DNA of 57,570 bases from Flavobacteriales bacterium (GCA_021741075.1 JAIOYO010000021.1:1-57570), one strand, 5' to 3'; positions 36,556 to 45,425 are shown, counted from the first letter of the stretch. Made by a program: numbers and translations. Notes: a model not told the origin generated them from the sequence alone.

Positions 36556-37968
36556 TTATTTTTTAGTTTGTAATGGCCCTATAAAGTTGGTCTTCACCTT
36601 TTTCAGCAGTTTATCTCCATCGAAAATCCCGACTGTCACCGATGTTTTTCTTTCAGTCAATTGGTCTTTTGGTACCGCAATAAACAGCACGCCTTCTGAT
36701 GTTCCCTGCGGTTTCAGGTTCAGCATATCGCCAACCAATTTCACCTCGCCCGGACCTTTCACCACCTTCAGACTTAAGGTCATATCGATGGCTGTTTTAT
36801 TGATAACCTTGAAGTTGTAAAGGTTGGTGATGGTGTTGTTTTCTCCTTCCTGAAAGAGCATTCCAGGCGTACGCAGCACCGTTGCACCAATATCGGCCCG
36901 TGTAATGATAAGCGCGAACATGGCCAACATCAGAATGCTCAGAACTCCCGTGTAGGCTTTGAGTCGTGTGGTATAAGTGAAGGGTTTTCCGGTAGAAATC
37001 GTCTCTTCGCTTTTGTAACCGATGAGGTCTTTTTCGAAACCAACCTTCTCCATCACATGATCGCAAGCATCCATGCAAGCGGTGCAATTGATGCACTCCA
37101 GTTGCGTGCCGTTTCGGATGTCAATTCCGGTTGGACATACATCCACACAGGCGTTGCAATCGATGCAATCTCCTTTGCCTTCTTCTGCTCGGTTCTCACC
37201 TTTTCGCCATTTGCTTCGGCCTTCACCTCGCTCGTGGTCATAGGCAACAATCATCGAATTTCTGTCGAGTAGCACGCCTTGCAATCTTCCGTACGGACAA
37301 ATGTTGGTGCAAACCTGCTCTCGCATTTTGGCAAAAACGCCATAGAAGACGAAGGTGAAAACAATGATGAGAATCAGCCCAACAATATGGTCGGCTGGAG
37401 AATCGGTGATGATCTTAAAAAGCTCGTCATTACCAATGATGTAGGCCAGAAAAGTGTTCGAAATAATGAATGAAATGAGAAAGAACAGAAAGTGCTTGAT
37501 GCTTTTCTTGCGGATTTTCTCGGCATTCCAAGGCAGCGCATCCAAACGCTGCTGATGCTTCCAATCGCCCTCAATCCAATACTCTATTCTGCGGAAGAGC
37601 ATTTCCATGAAAATGGTCTGCGGACAGAACCATCCGCAGAAAATGCGCCCGAACGCCACCGTGAACAGCACAATGAACAGCACGAAGGTGATCATTGCCA
37701 AGCCGAAGAGGTAAAAATCTTGCGGCCAAAAAATCTGTCCGAAGATGACGAACTTCCTTTGCAGGATATTGATCATCAACAACGGTTCGCCACCTATCTT
37801 AATGTGCGGCCCAGCAAACAAAAAAGCCAGTAGTACATAGCTCAACCATTTACGCCAATTGTAATATTTGCCGAATGGTTTTTTGGGATAAATCCACTTA
37901 CGGTTTCCCCTCTCGTCTAAGGTTGACAGATGATCTCTAAATGAACCTTTTGCATCTTTCTCCTCCAT
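36556..37968 (-). CDS. ccoG: cbb3 oxidase accessory protein CcoG (polyferredoxin)
   Basis: 470 residues. Several TM helices at the N-terminal half (KWLSYVLLAFLFAGPHI, LVMITFVLFIVLFTVAFGRIFCGWFCPQ region), two 4Fe-4S sites with CIDCNACVDVCPTG and CINCTACMDACD near residue 250-290, a further TM near 330 and a periplasmic Ig-like FixG_C domain. CcoG reduces copper for insertion into the CcoN active site. It has its own promoter and a Crp-type site upstream, separate from ccoNOP. Confidence 0.94.
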   Translation of the reverse strand: MEEKDAKGSFRDHLSTLDERGNRKWIYPKKPFGKYYNWRKWLSYVLLAFLFAGPHIKIGGEPLLMINILQRKFVIFGQIFWPQDFYLFGLAMITFVLFIVLFTVAFGRIFCGWFCPQTIFMEMLFRRIEYWIEGDWKHQQRLDALPWNAEKIRKKSIKHFLFFLISFIISNTFLAYIIGNDELFKIITDSPADHIVGLILIIVFTFVFYGVFAKMREQVCTNICPYGRLQGVLLDRNSMIVAYDHERGEGRSKWRKGENRAEEGKGDCIDCNACVDVCPTGIDIRNGTQLECINCTACMDACDHVMEKVGFEKDLIGYKSEETISTGKPFTYTTRLKAYTGVLSILMLAMFALIITRADIGATVLRTPGMLFQEGENNTITNLYNFKVINKTAIDMTLSLKVVKGPGEVKLVGDMLNLKPQGTSEGVLFIAVPKDQLTERKTSVTVGIFDGDKLLKKVKTNFIGPLQTKK

Positions 37969-37990
37969 AATTCAATCTTCTTCTCTCACT

Positions 37991-37998
37991 CAAAGATA
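37991..37998 (-). promoter_or_regulatory. -7 promoter element of ccoG
   Basis: TATCTTTG read leftward, exact TAnnTTTG match, 23 bases before the ATG at 37968. Its centre is 33 bp from the centre of the Crp-type palindrome at 38021-38034, which puts that site near -41. Confidence 0.7.
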
Positions 37999-38020
37999 GG
38001 TTCAAACAAAACGAAGAACC

Positions 38021-38034
38021 GTGAGCAGAATCAC
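38021..38034 (-). promoter_or_regulatory. Crp/Fnr-family site upstream of ccoG
   Basis: GTGA-GCAGAA-TCAC, a perfect palindrome in its arms with the TGA-N6-TCA core of the Crp/Fnr family. It lies in the 67-base gap between ccoP and ccoG at the class II activator distance from the ccoG -7 element. Confidence 0.65.
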
Positions 38035-38035
38035 A

Positions 38036-39541
38036 CTATTTACCTTCCCACTTTTCTCCTTGCGGTTCTTTGGCTCCAGCAGGATTAGAACCCTTCAGAG
38101 ATACGATGTATGAAGCAACTTCTTGCATTTGCTTCGGAGAAAGTGAGCTTTCCCAAGCAATCATACCCTTAGCGGGCACACCCACTTTTATAGTATGATA
38201 TATGTTACTAATACCTCCACCTTGTAACCAATATTCATCAACAAGGTTTGGACCAACGCCCCCTGGATTGCTTCCGCCTGTTGCTCCATGACATGCAACA
38301 CACATGTTATCGAACACCTTTTTTCCGTTGGCCAAAGATGCTTTGTCTTTCAACAATTCAATCTCCTCAACTGCAGCTGACTCGGCTGGAACTTCTTCTG
38401 AATTTCCAAGAGGTGCTGTGTCTCCTTCTTTCCAAATCTCTCCTTGAGGCTCTCTCGCATTTTCAGGATTTGAACCTTGTAGTGAAATCACATAAGATGC
38501 AACTTCCTGAATTTGAACTGGAGTTAATTGCGCTTCCCACGAAATCATACCTTTTGCTGGCACTCCATACTTTATGGTTTTAAATACGTTCTGAATGCCA
38601 CCTCCATGTATCCAATATTCATCTGTAAGGTTTGGACCAACACCGAGTGGGTTTTGCGAACTGCCTCCTGAAGTACCATGACAGGCCACGCAAAGTGATT
38701 CGAACTTTGCTTTTCCGTTGCTGATGGATGTAGCATCCGTCAATATAGTTGCAGTGTTCTCATCAACATTATTTGCTGAGTTAGCCAACATGGCCTCTTT
38801 GGCTGTAGCGGCTTCGGTCATTTCTGTGTTGTATTCGTCATACTGACCGTGGCCTCCTTGGAATTGATAATAAGCAATGTAAACCACCCCAAAAATGATG
38901 GTGAAATAGAACATGTACAACCACCAAGGCGGAAGCTTATTGTCCAACTCCATGATGCCATCATACTCGTGATCCATCAAAATGTCTTTCTCTTGAGCCA
39001 ATGGAACAGCAGCAGATAAACTTCCTTCCCAAATTGATTTTTCTGGTACAGCTGCAGCTGCAACTTCATCATCCGCAGTGCGAAGTGATTTTATCAAACT
39101 GCTCAAATTGTAAATCATTCCTAGAAGCACGAGCAACAGGAACAGATTTACGATAATCATTATCCAAAACAATCCGTCCGACATTTCGAACAACGAAGCA
39201 GCTGCAGCTTCTGCTTGTGCCATGGCAGATGTTGACGAGAAAAGCATTCCACCTCCAATCAAAATGGCAACGGTTTTAGCAGCCTTCTTCCATTTTCCTT
39301 TCCACAAATCCTTGTTGGTTAGTAATCCTTTGGTTACACCAGCAACAACCCAAATTAGGATGAGTAAAAGCACCGCAAACGAGGCAAGCACCCAGAACAC
39401 AGCCGTATCATCGGCCTTCACCATATTTTCCCATGGCACTGGTACTTTCGATTCTTGGGCGAATGCGCTCGCACTCAGCAGCATGAATGTCGAAGCTGCA
39501 CTAAACAACTTTGTTTTATTGTTAAACCAATTCGTTTTCAT
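38036..39541 (-). CDS. ccoP: cbb3 oxidase dihaem subunit III
   Basis: 501 residues, much longer than the usual 300. A signal-like N-terminus (SAFAQ) and extra TM segments (about 42-66, 88-105 and 122-148) precede the FixP_N-like segment (DHEYDGIMELDNKLPPWWLYMFY, TM near 205-222). Two c-type haem sites follow: CVACH at 284-288 and again at 414-418, with Met ligands in PAKGM segments. The two cytochrome domains are nearly the same sequence, pointing to an internal duplication. CcoP passes electrons to CcoO and CcoN. Confidence 0.93.
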   Translation of the reverse strand: MKTNWFNNKTKLFSAASTFMLLSASAFAQESKVPVPWENMVKADDTAVFWVLASFAVLLLILIWVVAGVTKGLLTNKDLWKGKWKKAAKTVAILIGGGMLFSSTSAMAQAEAAAASLFEMSDGLFWIMIIVNLFLLLVLLGMIYNLSSLIKSLRTADDEVAAAAVPEKSIWEGSLSAAVPLAQEKDILMDHEYDGIMELDNKLPPWWLYMFYFTIIFGVVYIAYYQFQGGHGQYDEYNTEMTEAATAKEAMLANSANNVDENTATILTDATSISNGKAKFESLCVACHGTSGGSSQNPLGVGPNLTDEYWIHGGGIQNVFKTIKYGVPAKGMISWEAQLTPVQIQEVASYVISLQGSNPENAREPQGEIWKEGDTAPLGNSEEVPAESAAVEEIELLKDKASLANGKKVFDNMCVACHGATGGSNPGGVGPNLVDEYWLQGGGISNIYHTIKVGVPAKGMIAWESSLSPKQMQEVASYIVSLKGSNPAGAKEPQGEKWEGK

Positions 39542-39544
39542 GAC

Positions 39545-39736
39545 TTAGAGTTTATTGGTTGATGCGTTTTCCTCGTCCAATGGCATCATGCTCAACTGGT
39601 CGAAGTATTCTTTGCGCTGAATAATCAAATAAGCCAATACAGCCACGAAGAATGTGAAGAAAATAATGAAGGAGATGATTGGATAGATCTCTATCCCAGC
39701 AATGGTCTCCATATGATGTTTTACAAACTTTAGCAT
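39545..39736 (-). CDS. ccoQ: CcoQ-like small membrane subunit
   Basis: 63 residues with one TM (IYPIISFIIFFTFFVAVLAYLIIQ) followed by a short charged tail. Its place between ccoNO and ccoP and its size fit CcoQ/FixQ, which stabilises the core oxidase. Gaps to neighbours are 12 and 3 bases. Confidence 0.87.
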   Translation of the reverse strand: MLKFVKHHMETIAGIEIYPIISFIIFFTFFVAVLAYLIIQRKEYFDQLSMMPLDEENASTNKL

Positions 39737-39748
39737 GATCTTTCGTGT

Positions 39749-41887
39749 TTAGTTGGTTACCATGGCGGCTTGGCCATCCTTCACTTTTATGTCTGTTCCT
39801 AAGCGTTGCAAATAGGCGATAAGCGCAACAATCTCTGAGTTCGGAAGCACCTGAAGTCCGTCCTTCTCCAAATTCGCAGCAATGCCTTCTGCCTGATAGG
39901 TCAAATCCTCAACCGCAATTTGGTCGTATCCTTCTGGATAAGGAACTCCGAGCGTTTGCATGGCTCTAATCTTAGCCGGAGTGAGTTCTGTATTCAACTC
40001 ATTCTCAAATAACCAAGGATAAGATGGCATAATCGTTCCTGGCGACATGGCAGCAGGATCCATCATGTGGTTGTAGTGCCAGCTATCGGAATACTTTGCA
40101 CCAATTCTGTGCAAATCCGGACCAGTTCGTTTAGAACCCCATTGGAATGGATGGTCATACACAAATTCGCCAGCCTTCGAGTATTCTCCATAACGCTCAG
40201 TCTCAGAACGGAACGGACGAATCATCTGCGAGTGACAGTTGTAGCAACCCTCTTTGATGTAGATGTCGCGACCTTCCAGTTCGAGTGGCGTATATGGTTT
40301 CACGCTTGCAATGCTTGGAACATTGCTGTCAATAAGCATGGTCGGAATAATCTCAATAGCTCCACCAATGGCAACAGAAACCAAGCTGAACACCAACATT
40401 TGAACCGGTCTTCTTTCAATGGCTCGGTGCCATCCTTCGCCTTTGTGTGCTTCGTATTCTTTAGCCAGTGGTAGTGCAGAAGCCTCTTCCTCTTTCTGGA
40501 AACTTCCCTGCTTCATGGTCATGATCAGGTTGTAAAGCATGGCAATTACACCAACGATGTAGATGCTACCACCAAATGCACGAGCAGCGTACATCGGTTT
40601 TATCTGCGTTACCGTTTCCAAGAAATTAGGGTAAGCCAAGAAACCTTCTTGAGTGAACTCTTTCCACATCAAACTCTGTGTGAAACCAGCCCAATAAAGC
40701 GGCAATGCGTAGAAAATAATTCCAAGCGTTCCAATCCAAAAGTGGAAGTCAGAAAGCTTCGTAGAATACAATTTCGTATTCCACATTTTAGGAATCAAGA
40801 AGTAAAGAATTCCAAAGGTCATAAAGCCGTTCCAGCCCAATCCGCCAATATGAACGTGAGCAACTGTCCAGTCGGTAAAGTGACTGATGGCGTTTACGTT
40901 TTTCAGCGACATCAATGGCCCTTCAAACGTGCTCATACCGTAGCAAGTAACCGCCACAACCATAAATTTCAATACGGCACTTTCGCGCACTCTATCCCAT
41001 GCTCCCCGAAGCGTAAGAAGTCCGTTGAGCATACCACCCCAACTTGGAGCAATCAGCATGAATGAGAACACAACGCCAATGTTCTGTGCCCACTCTGGAA
41101 GGGCAGTGTACAACAAGTGGTGTGGACCGGCCCAGATGTAGATGAAGATCAGGGCCCAAAAGTGAACGATTGACAAACGGTACGAATAAACAGGACGATT
41201 GGCCGCTTTCGGAATGAAGTAATACATCAATCCCAAATAAGGTGTGGTGAGGAAGAATGCCACCGCATTGTGACCGTACCACCATTGCACCAAGGCATCC
41301 TGAACTCCAGCGTACCAACTATAACTCTTAAAGAAAGAAACAGGAAGCTCAAAGCTGTTCACAATATGAAGCATGGCAACCGTTACGAACGTAGCAATGT
41401 AGAACCAAATGGCTACGTATAAGTGACGCTCTCTTCGCTTTAAAATGGTCATGAACATGTTGAGACCAAACACAACCCATATCAGTGCGATGAGGATGTC
41501 GATCCACCACTCCAATTCGGCATATTCCTTACCTGTGGTCATACCCAAAGGCAGCGTAACCACAGCCGAAAGAATAATCAACTGCCAACCCCAAAAGTTA
41601 ATGTTGCTCAAGGCATCACTCCACATTCTGGTTTTCAGCAAACGCTGCAGCGAGTAGTAAACACCCATAAAAATGCCGTTACCCACAAACGCAAAAATCA
41701 CCGCATTGGTGTGCAGTGGTCTAATACGTCCGAAAGTGAGCCATGAGGTGAGCCCATTGAACCATGGATCCACCATTTGAAGTGCAGCCGTAAGGCCTAC
41801 CAGCATGCCGATAATACCAAACGCCATGGTGGCGAAGGCAAATTTTCGGACAATGGTATTGTCGTAACGGAATGTTTCCTTTTCCAT
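39749..41887 (-). CDS. ccoNO: fused cbb3 oxidase subunits I and II
   Basis: 712 residues. Residues 1 to about 490 are CcoN with 12 or more TM helices and the haem/copper histidines (RPLHTNAVIF, YGHNAVAFFLTTPYLG, WAGPHHLLYTALP, VAHVHIGGLGWNGF). After a linker and TM near 510-530, residues from about 535 are CcoO with the haem-c motif CYNCH (starting at Cys548) and SQMIRPFRSETERYGEYS. The N-O fusion is usual in Bacteroidota. This is the catalytic core of the high-affinity terminal oxidase. ATG 41887 is chosen because it begins the family N-terminus and lies four bases after ccoS. Confidence 0.95.
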   Translation of the reverse strand: MEKETFRYDNTIVRKFAFATMAFGIIGMLVGLTAALQMVDPWFNGLTSWLTFGRIRPLHTNAVIFAFVGNGIFMGVYYSLQRLLKTRMWSDALSNINFWGWQLIILSAVVTLPLGMTTGKEYAELEWWIDILIALIWVVFGLNMFMTILKRRERHLYVAIWFYIATFVTVAMLHIVNSFELPVSFFKSYSWYAGVQDALVQWWYGHNAVAFFLTTPYLGLMYYFIPKAANRPVYSYRLSIVHFWALIFIYIWAGPHHLLYTALPEWAQNIGVVFSFMLIAPSWGGMLNGLLTLRGAWDRVRESAVLKFMVVAVTCYGMSTFEGPLMSLKNVNAISHFTDWTVAHVHIGGLGWNGFMTFGILYFLIPKMWNTKLYSTKLSDFHFWIGTLGIIFYALPLYWAGFTQSLMWKEFTQEGFLAYPNFLETVTQIKPMYAARAFGGSIYIVGVIAMLYNLIMTMKQGSFQKEEEASALPLAKEYEAHKGEGWHRAIERRPVQMLVFSLVSVAIGGAIEIIPTMLIDSNVPSIASVKPYTPLELEGRDIYIKEGCYNCHSQMIRPFRSETERYGEYSKAGEFVYDHPFQWGSKRTGPDLHRIGAKYSDSWHYNHMMDPAAMSPGTIMPSYPWLFENELNTELTPAKIRAMQTLGVPYPEGYDQIAVEDLTYQAEGIAANLEKDGLQVLPNSEIVALIAYLQRLGTDIKVKDGQAAMVTN

Positions 41888-41891
41888 CGAA

Positions 41892-42053
41892 TTATTTATT
41901 GGTTTCTGTTGATTGTTTATCGTCAAAGAGAATGCGCATCGCTGGCGTCTTATCGTCATCATATTGCCCCGACCTCACGGCCCACAAAAAAGCCGCTAGG
42001 AACCCGAGGGCTGCAATAATGCTGATGGCAATGAGTAGAAAAATGACTTCCAT
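41892..42053 (-). CDS. ccoS: cbb3 oxidase assembly protein CcoS
   Basis: 53 residues: one TM (VIFLLIAISIIAALGFLAAF) then LWAVRSGQYDD, the conserved CcoS sequence, and a short charged tail. CcoS is needed for cofactor insertion into the oxidase. Its stop lies four bases before the ATG of ccoNO, so it is the first gene of the ccoS-NO-Q-P unit. It is easy to miss because of its size. Confidence 0.92.
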   Translation of the reverse strand: MEVIFLLIAISIIAALGFLAAFLWAVRSGQYDDDKTPAMRILFDDKQSTETNK

Positions 42054-42063
42054 GATCGTGCTG

Positions 42064-42089
42064 CAAAGAAATTGCTGGTTTCAAATTTA
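42064..42089 (-). promoter_or_regulatory. candidate -7 elements of the ccoS-ccoNO operon
   Basis: Two overlapping possibilities read leftward: TAAATTTG (42089-42082), an exact TAnnTTTG, and TTTCTTTG (42071-42064), one mismatch. The second places the Crp-type site at 42094-42107 exactly 33 bp away, the same spacing as in ccoG, and would give a leader of only about six bases. I cannot decide between them. Confidence 0.5.
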
Positions 42090-42093
42090 GTAA

Positions 42094-42107
42094 GTGAGTG
42101 CAGTCAC
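42094..42107 (-). promoter_or_regulatory. Crp/Fnr-family site 1 upstream of ccoS
   Basis: GTGA-GTGCAG-TCAC: perfect palindromic arms with the TGA-N6-TCA core, centre 47 bp before the ccoS ATG. Also lies 125 bases before the divergent DUF1800 gene. Confidence 0.6.
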
Positions 42108-42115
42108 AGCCAAAA

Positions 42116-42129
42116 CTGATAATAGTCAG
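42116..42129 (-). promoter_or_regulatory. Crp/Fnr-family site 2 upstream of ccoS
   Basis: CTGA-TAATAG-TCAG: palindromic arms and TGA-N6-TCA core. Its centre is exactly 22 bp from that of site 1, two helical turns, so both would face the same side of the DNA. Confidence 0.55.
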
Positions 42130-42231
42130 GAAGTCCTTTAATTATACAATCATGTAAGTTTTTGTCTGGAAACCGTGAGACGAAATCGCTTTTTATTACA
42201 ATTTTTAGGGTAGAAAATTTCGATTGATACT

Positions 42232-43857
42232 ATGCCATATTTAGACCCCTATTCTGGTTCTTGGACGGATACTGAAGCCCGCCATTTATTGAGAAGAACT
42301 GTTTTTGGTCCTTCGCAAAACATGGTTGAAGCTGCAGTAACACAGGGGCTTTCTGCTACAATTATTGAGTTGTTTCAGAACGTACCGTTGCCAAATCCAC
42401 CAGTTAAAACAATTCCTGATGGAACGGGGACTGACGAATTAAACGACCCAGGTGCGCTGTTTGGAGAAACGTGGGTAAATGCGGAGCCATTTCCGAACGT
42501 TAATCCTCCCATGTTGCGGAACAGAGTATTGCGTTCACGAAGCAAGTCGCTCTATTCTTGGACATTCTTACAAATGCATTATTCGGGCATTTCAATCTGG
42601 CAGAAAATGTTCCTCTTTTGGCACAACCATTTTGTAACTGGCGATAACACCATTGCACATCGCGAGTATTTGTATCAGAATGTACTTCGGAGTGGAGCCT
42701 TGGGCAACTTCAAGCAAATGGCCATCGACATTACAACCGATACGGCTATGCTCATTTATCTCAGCGGAGCAGAAAACAGCAACCAAGCTCCGAATGAGAA
42801 TTATTCGCGTGAGTTGTTGGAGCTATTTACCATTGGGAAAGGCGATTTGATTGCGCCAGGTGATTATTCCAACTATACAGAAGATGATGTGGTTGAAATG
42901 GCCAAAGTCCTTACGGGTTGGACTGTTTCGCCTATTCAAAATCCTGACACGCTCATTGGCGTTTTCAATTCAAATCGGCACACAAGCGGAGATAAATATC
43001 TCTCGTATCATTTTGGTAATGCGGTCATTTCTGAAAATGGAGACCAGGAATATATCGACCTCATTAACGTTATTTTTCAGCAAGATGAATGTTCACGTTT
43101 CATTACTAGAAAGCTTTACCGTTGGTTCGTCAATCATGATATTACTTCAGATATTGAGGCGAACATTATTGAGCCTTTGGCTCAGATAATCAGGAACAAC
43201 AACTATGACATCGCTCCGGCTTTGCTGGTTTTGTTTGCATCGGAACATTTCTTCGAATCAACGGCTTGCATGATAAAAAGCCCTGTTGACCTTATTTTCT
43301 CTGCTACCAGAGCGCTGGGTTTAGCACCTTCGCAAACGAATCTTGAAGAAGAATACAACTTTGCATACACACATTATGCGATGTGCGGTGAATTGGAACA
43401 GGCGCTTTACTATCATCCAAATGTGGCTGGATGGCAAGCATACTATCAAGAACCTCAGTATTATCAAACGTGGATTAATAATCTGCTGCTACCAAGGCGC
43501 CACGAGTTTGCACAACTTATGATTGAGGGCGGAACGGTAAGCATTGATGATGAGAATTATCCGATAACAGAAACGGTCGATGTGCTTGAGATTGCCAACA
43601 GTATTACTGGTGCTTCAGACCCAAACATCTTGGTGAATGAATTGGCAAATCGATTGTTCAATTATCCAATTACTCAATCTCAGGTAGATGCACTAAAAGA
43701 GGTTTTAATACCTGGGCTTCCAGATTTTGAATGGTCAGTTGAATACGGATTGTACTTAGGCAATCCTAACGACCAAGCCGTTGCCAACTCAGTAGCCAAC
43801 AAGTTGAGGAGTTTATTATCGGTAATGGTGAGAATGTCTGAATTTCAAATAATGTGA
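42232..43857 (+). CDS. DUF1800 domain-containing protein
   Basis: 541 residues. The DUF1800 pattern is complete: HLLRRTVFGPS at the start, KMFLFWHNHFVTG near 124, NENYSRELLELFTIGKG near 187, VVEMAKVLTGWTV near 222 and a C-terminal NPNDQ...LRSLLSVMVRMSEFQIM. No signal peptide is visible. DUF1800 genes nearly always pair with DUF1501 genes; their biochemical role is not established. It is transcribed against the flanking cbb3 genes and overlaps the next gene by one base. Confidence 0.9.
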   Translation: MPYLDPYSGSWTDTEARHLLRRTVFGPSQNMVEAAVTQGLSATIIELFQNVPLPNPPVKTIPDGTGTDELNDPGALFGETWVNAEPFPNVNPPMLRNRVLRSRSKSLYSWTFLQMHYSGISIWQKMFLFWHNHFVTGDNTIAHREYLYQNVLRSGALGNFKQMAIDITTDTAMLIYLSGAENSNQAPNENYSRELLELFTIGKGDLIAPGDYSNYTEDDVVEMAKVLTGWTVSPIQNPDTLIGVFNSNRHTSGDKYLSYHFGNAVISENGDQEYIDLINVIFQQDECSRFITRKLYRWFVNHDITSDIEANIIEPLAQIIRNNNYDIAPALLVLFASEHFFESTACMIKSPVDLIFSATRALGLAPSQTNLEEEYNFAYTHYAMCGELEQALYYHPNVAGWQAYYQEPQYYQTWINNLLLPRRHEFAQLMIEGGTVSIDDENYPITETVDVLEIANSITGASDPNILVNELANRLFNYPITQSQVDALKEVLIPGLPDFEWSVEYGLYLGNPNDQAVANSVANKLRSLLSVMVRMSEFQIM

Positions 43858-45425
43858 TGATGGGAAAGAAGAATTTTTCGAGACGCGATTTTATGAAACT
43901 GAGTTCGATGGCAAGTTTGCCGTTGACGCTTGGCGGCTTCCCATTATTCACACACGGCAAGCCGCCCGCTCCCTTCGATACCGAGAATGATAAGATTCTT
44001 GTGCTCGTTCAACTACAAGGTGGTAACGATGGTCTGAGTACGCTTTTTCACGCGGATGAGTACGCAAATCTTGCGGCAGTTCGTTCAAACATATTAGTTC
44101 CCGAAAGTTCCATTATCAACTTTACGGGCGATTACGGTTTTCATCCTGTGATGACTGGAATGCATGACGTTTGGGACATGGGTGCCATGGGAATTGTGCA
44201 AAACGTAGGATATCCGAATCAAAACAGGTCGCATTTTAGGTCTACAGACATTTGGAATACAGCATCCAGCGCAGAACAATACTTAACTACAGGTTGGATT
44301 GGTCGGTTTTACGATATAGAATATTCGAGTTACCCGAATGGATTTCCGAATGGTGCAAACCCGCACCCATTTGCACTAACCATTGGCAATCTTATTTCTG
44401 AAACATGCCAAGGAACAAATGCAAACTACAGCATGGCCGTTTCAGACCCGTTCAATCCAGGCTCTGTACTGATTGGTGCTGGAGGCAATACGCCTGCCAA
44501 TTGTTATGGAGACGCCTTAAGTTTTGTAAACCAAACGGCAGAGCAAACCAATGCTTATTCTACAGTAATAAGCGCAGCAGCTGGTGCCGGAAACAACCTT
44601 TCGCCTAAGTGGGCCAACCTTGAAACTGAGCTGGCTGAAAAGCTAAAACACGTTTCAAGATTGATTTCTGGTGGATTGCAAACCAAGGTTTACATCGTTC
44701 AAATTGGTGGGTTTGACACACACGATAATCAAGTGATAGACGGAGCTCCCGAAACTGGAAATCATGCTGAATTACTGAAGGAATTATCAGATGCAGTTTG
44801 TGCGTTTCAGGACGATGTAGAATTACTTGGGGTAGATGACAGAGTGGTTGGAATGACCTATTCTGAGTTCGGAAGAAGAATTCGTTCCAATGCTGGTTTG
44901 GGAACAGACCACGGAACTGCTGCACCACTTTTCTTGTTTGGTTCGTGTATTGAACCGCAGATATTGGGCGACCATCCAGAAATTGACCAAGGCGTTAGCA
45001 TTGATGAGGGCATTGCGATGCAATATGATTTTCGAGATATCTATGGAACGATGCTGACGCACTGGCTTGGCGCAGATGAACAAGAAGTTCAGAACATCAT
45101 TTATCCAGATTTTCAAGCGCTTCCGTTGTTCAAGGCGAGTTGCGCGCTTGTGGCAGATGTAGTAGAAGAAAGACAGTTCAATCTTTCGCTCTATCCTAAT
45201 CCTACAGCAGATTTTTCTCAGTTAGAATTTTCTGGAAATGGCGAGAAAACGAAGATTATTCTGCTCAACGCAGCAGGTGGATTGGTTAAAGAAATTGCTA
45301 ATCAGCCTTTCTTAGAAGGTCAGCACTCAGTGAATATTGACCTTAGTGATTTGGCTTCTGGAAACTACTTCCTTAGGATTTCCTCAAAAGGATTGAACCG
45401 AGTTGAGAAATTGATGCGTAGATAA
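43857..45425 (+). CDS. DUF1501 protein with Tat signal and T9SS sorting domain
   Basis: 522 residues from ATG 43857, which overlaps the DUF1800 stop as TGATG (a GTG at 43854 and an ATG at 43860 are also in frame). The N-terminus has a twin-arginine motif SRRDFMK and a weakly hydrophobic stretch. The DUF1501 (sulfatase-like) core has LVQLQGGNDGLST near 40, NRSHFRSTDIW near 125, QIGGFDTH near 285 and YSEFGRR near 342. The last 80 residues (LYPNPTADFSQLEF ... LASGNYFLRI ... EKLMRR) are a T9SS type A sorting domain. So it should leave the cytoplasm by Tat and the cell surface by T9SS. Stop abuts that of convergent ccoI. Confidence 0.9.
   Translation: MMGKKNFSRRDFMKLSSMASLPLTLGGFPLFTHGKPPAPFDTENDKILVLVQLQGGNDGLSTLFHADEYANLAAVRSNILVPESSIINFTGDYGFHPVMTGMHDVWDMGAMGIVQNVGYPNQNRSHFRSTDIWNTASSAEQYLTTGWIGRFYDIEYSSYPNGFPNGANPHPFALTIGNLISETCQGTNANYSMAVSDPFNPGSVLIGAGGNTPANCYGDALSFVNQTAEQTNAYSTVISAAAGAGNNLSPKWANLETELAEKLKHVSRLISGGLQTKVYIVQIGGFDTHDNQVIDGAPETGNHAELLKELSDAVCAFQDDVELLGVDDRVVGMTYSEFGRRIRSNAGLGTDHGTAAPLFLFGSCIEPQILGDHPEIDQGVSIDEGIAMQYDFRDIYGTMLTHWLGADEQEVQNIIYPDFQALPLFKASCALVADVVEERQFNLSLYPNPTADFSQLEFSGNGEKTKIILLNAAGGLVKEIANQPFLEGQHSVNIDLSDLASGNYFLRISSKGLNRVEKLMRR

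Noticed and set aside
42221..42231. Additional Fnr half-site (GATTGATAC) near the DUF1800 start
   Set aside because: Only one half-site is present, with no matching second arm.
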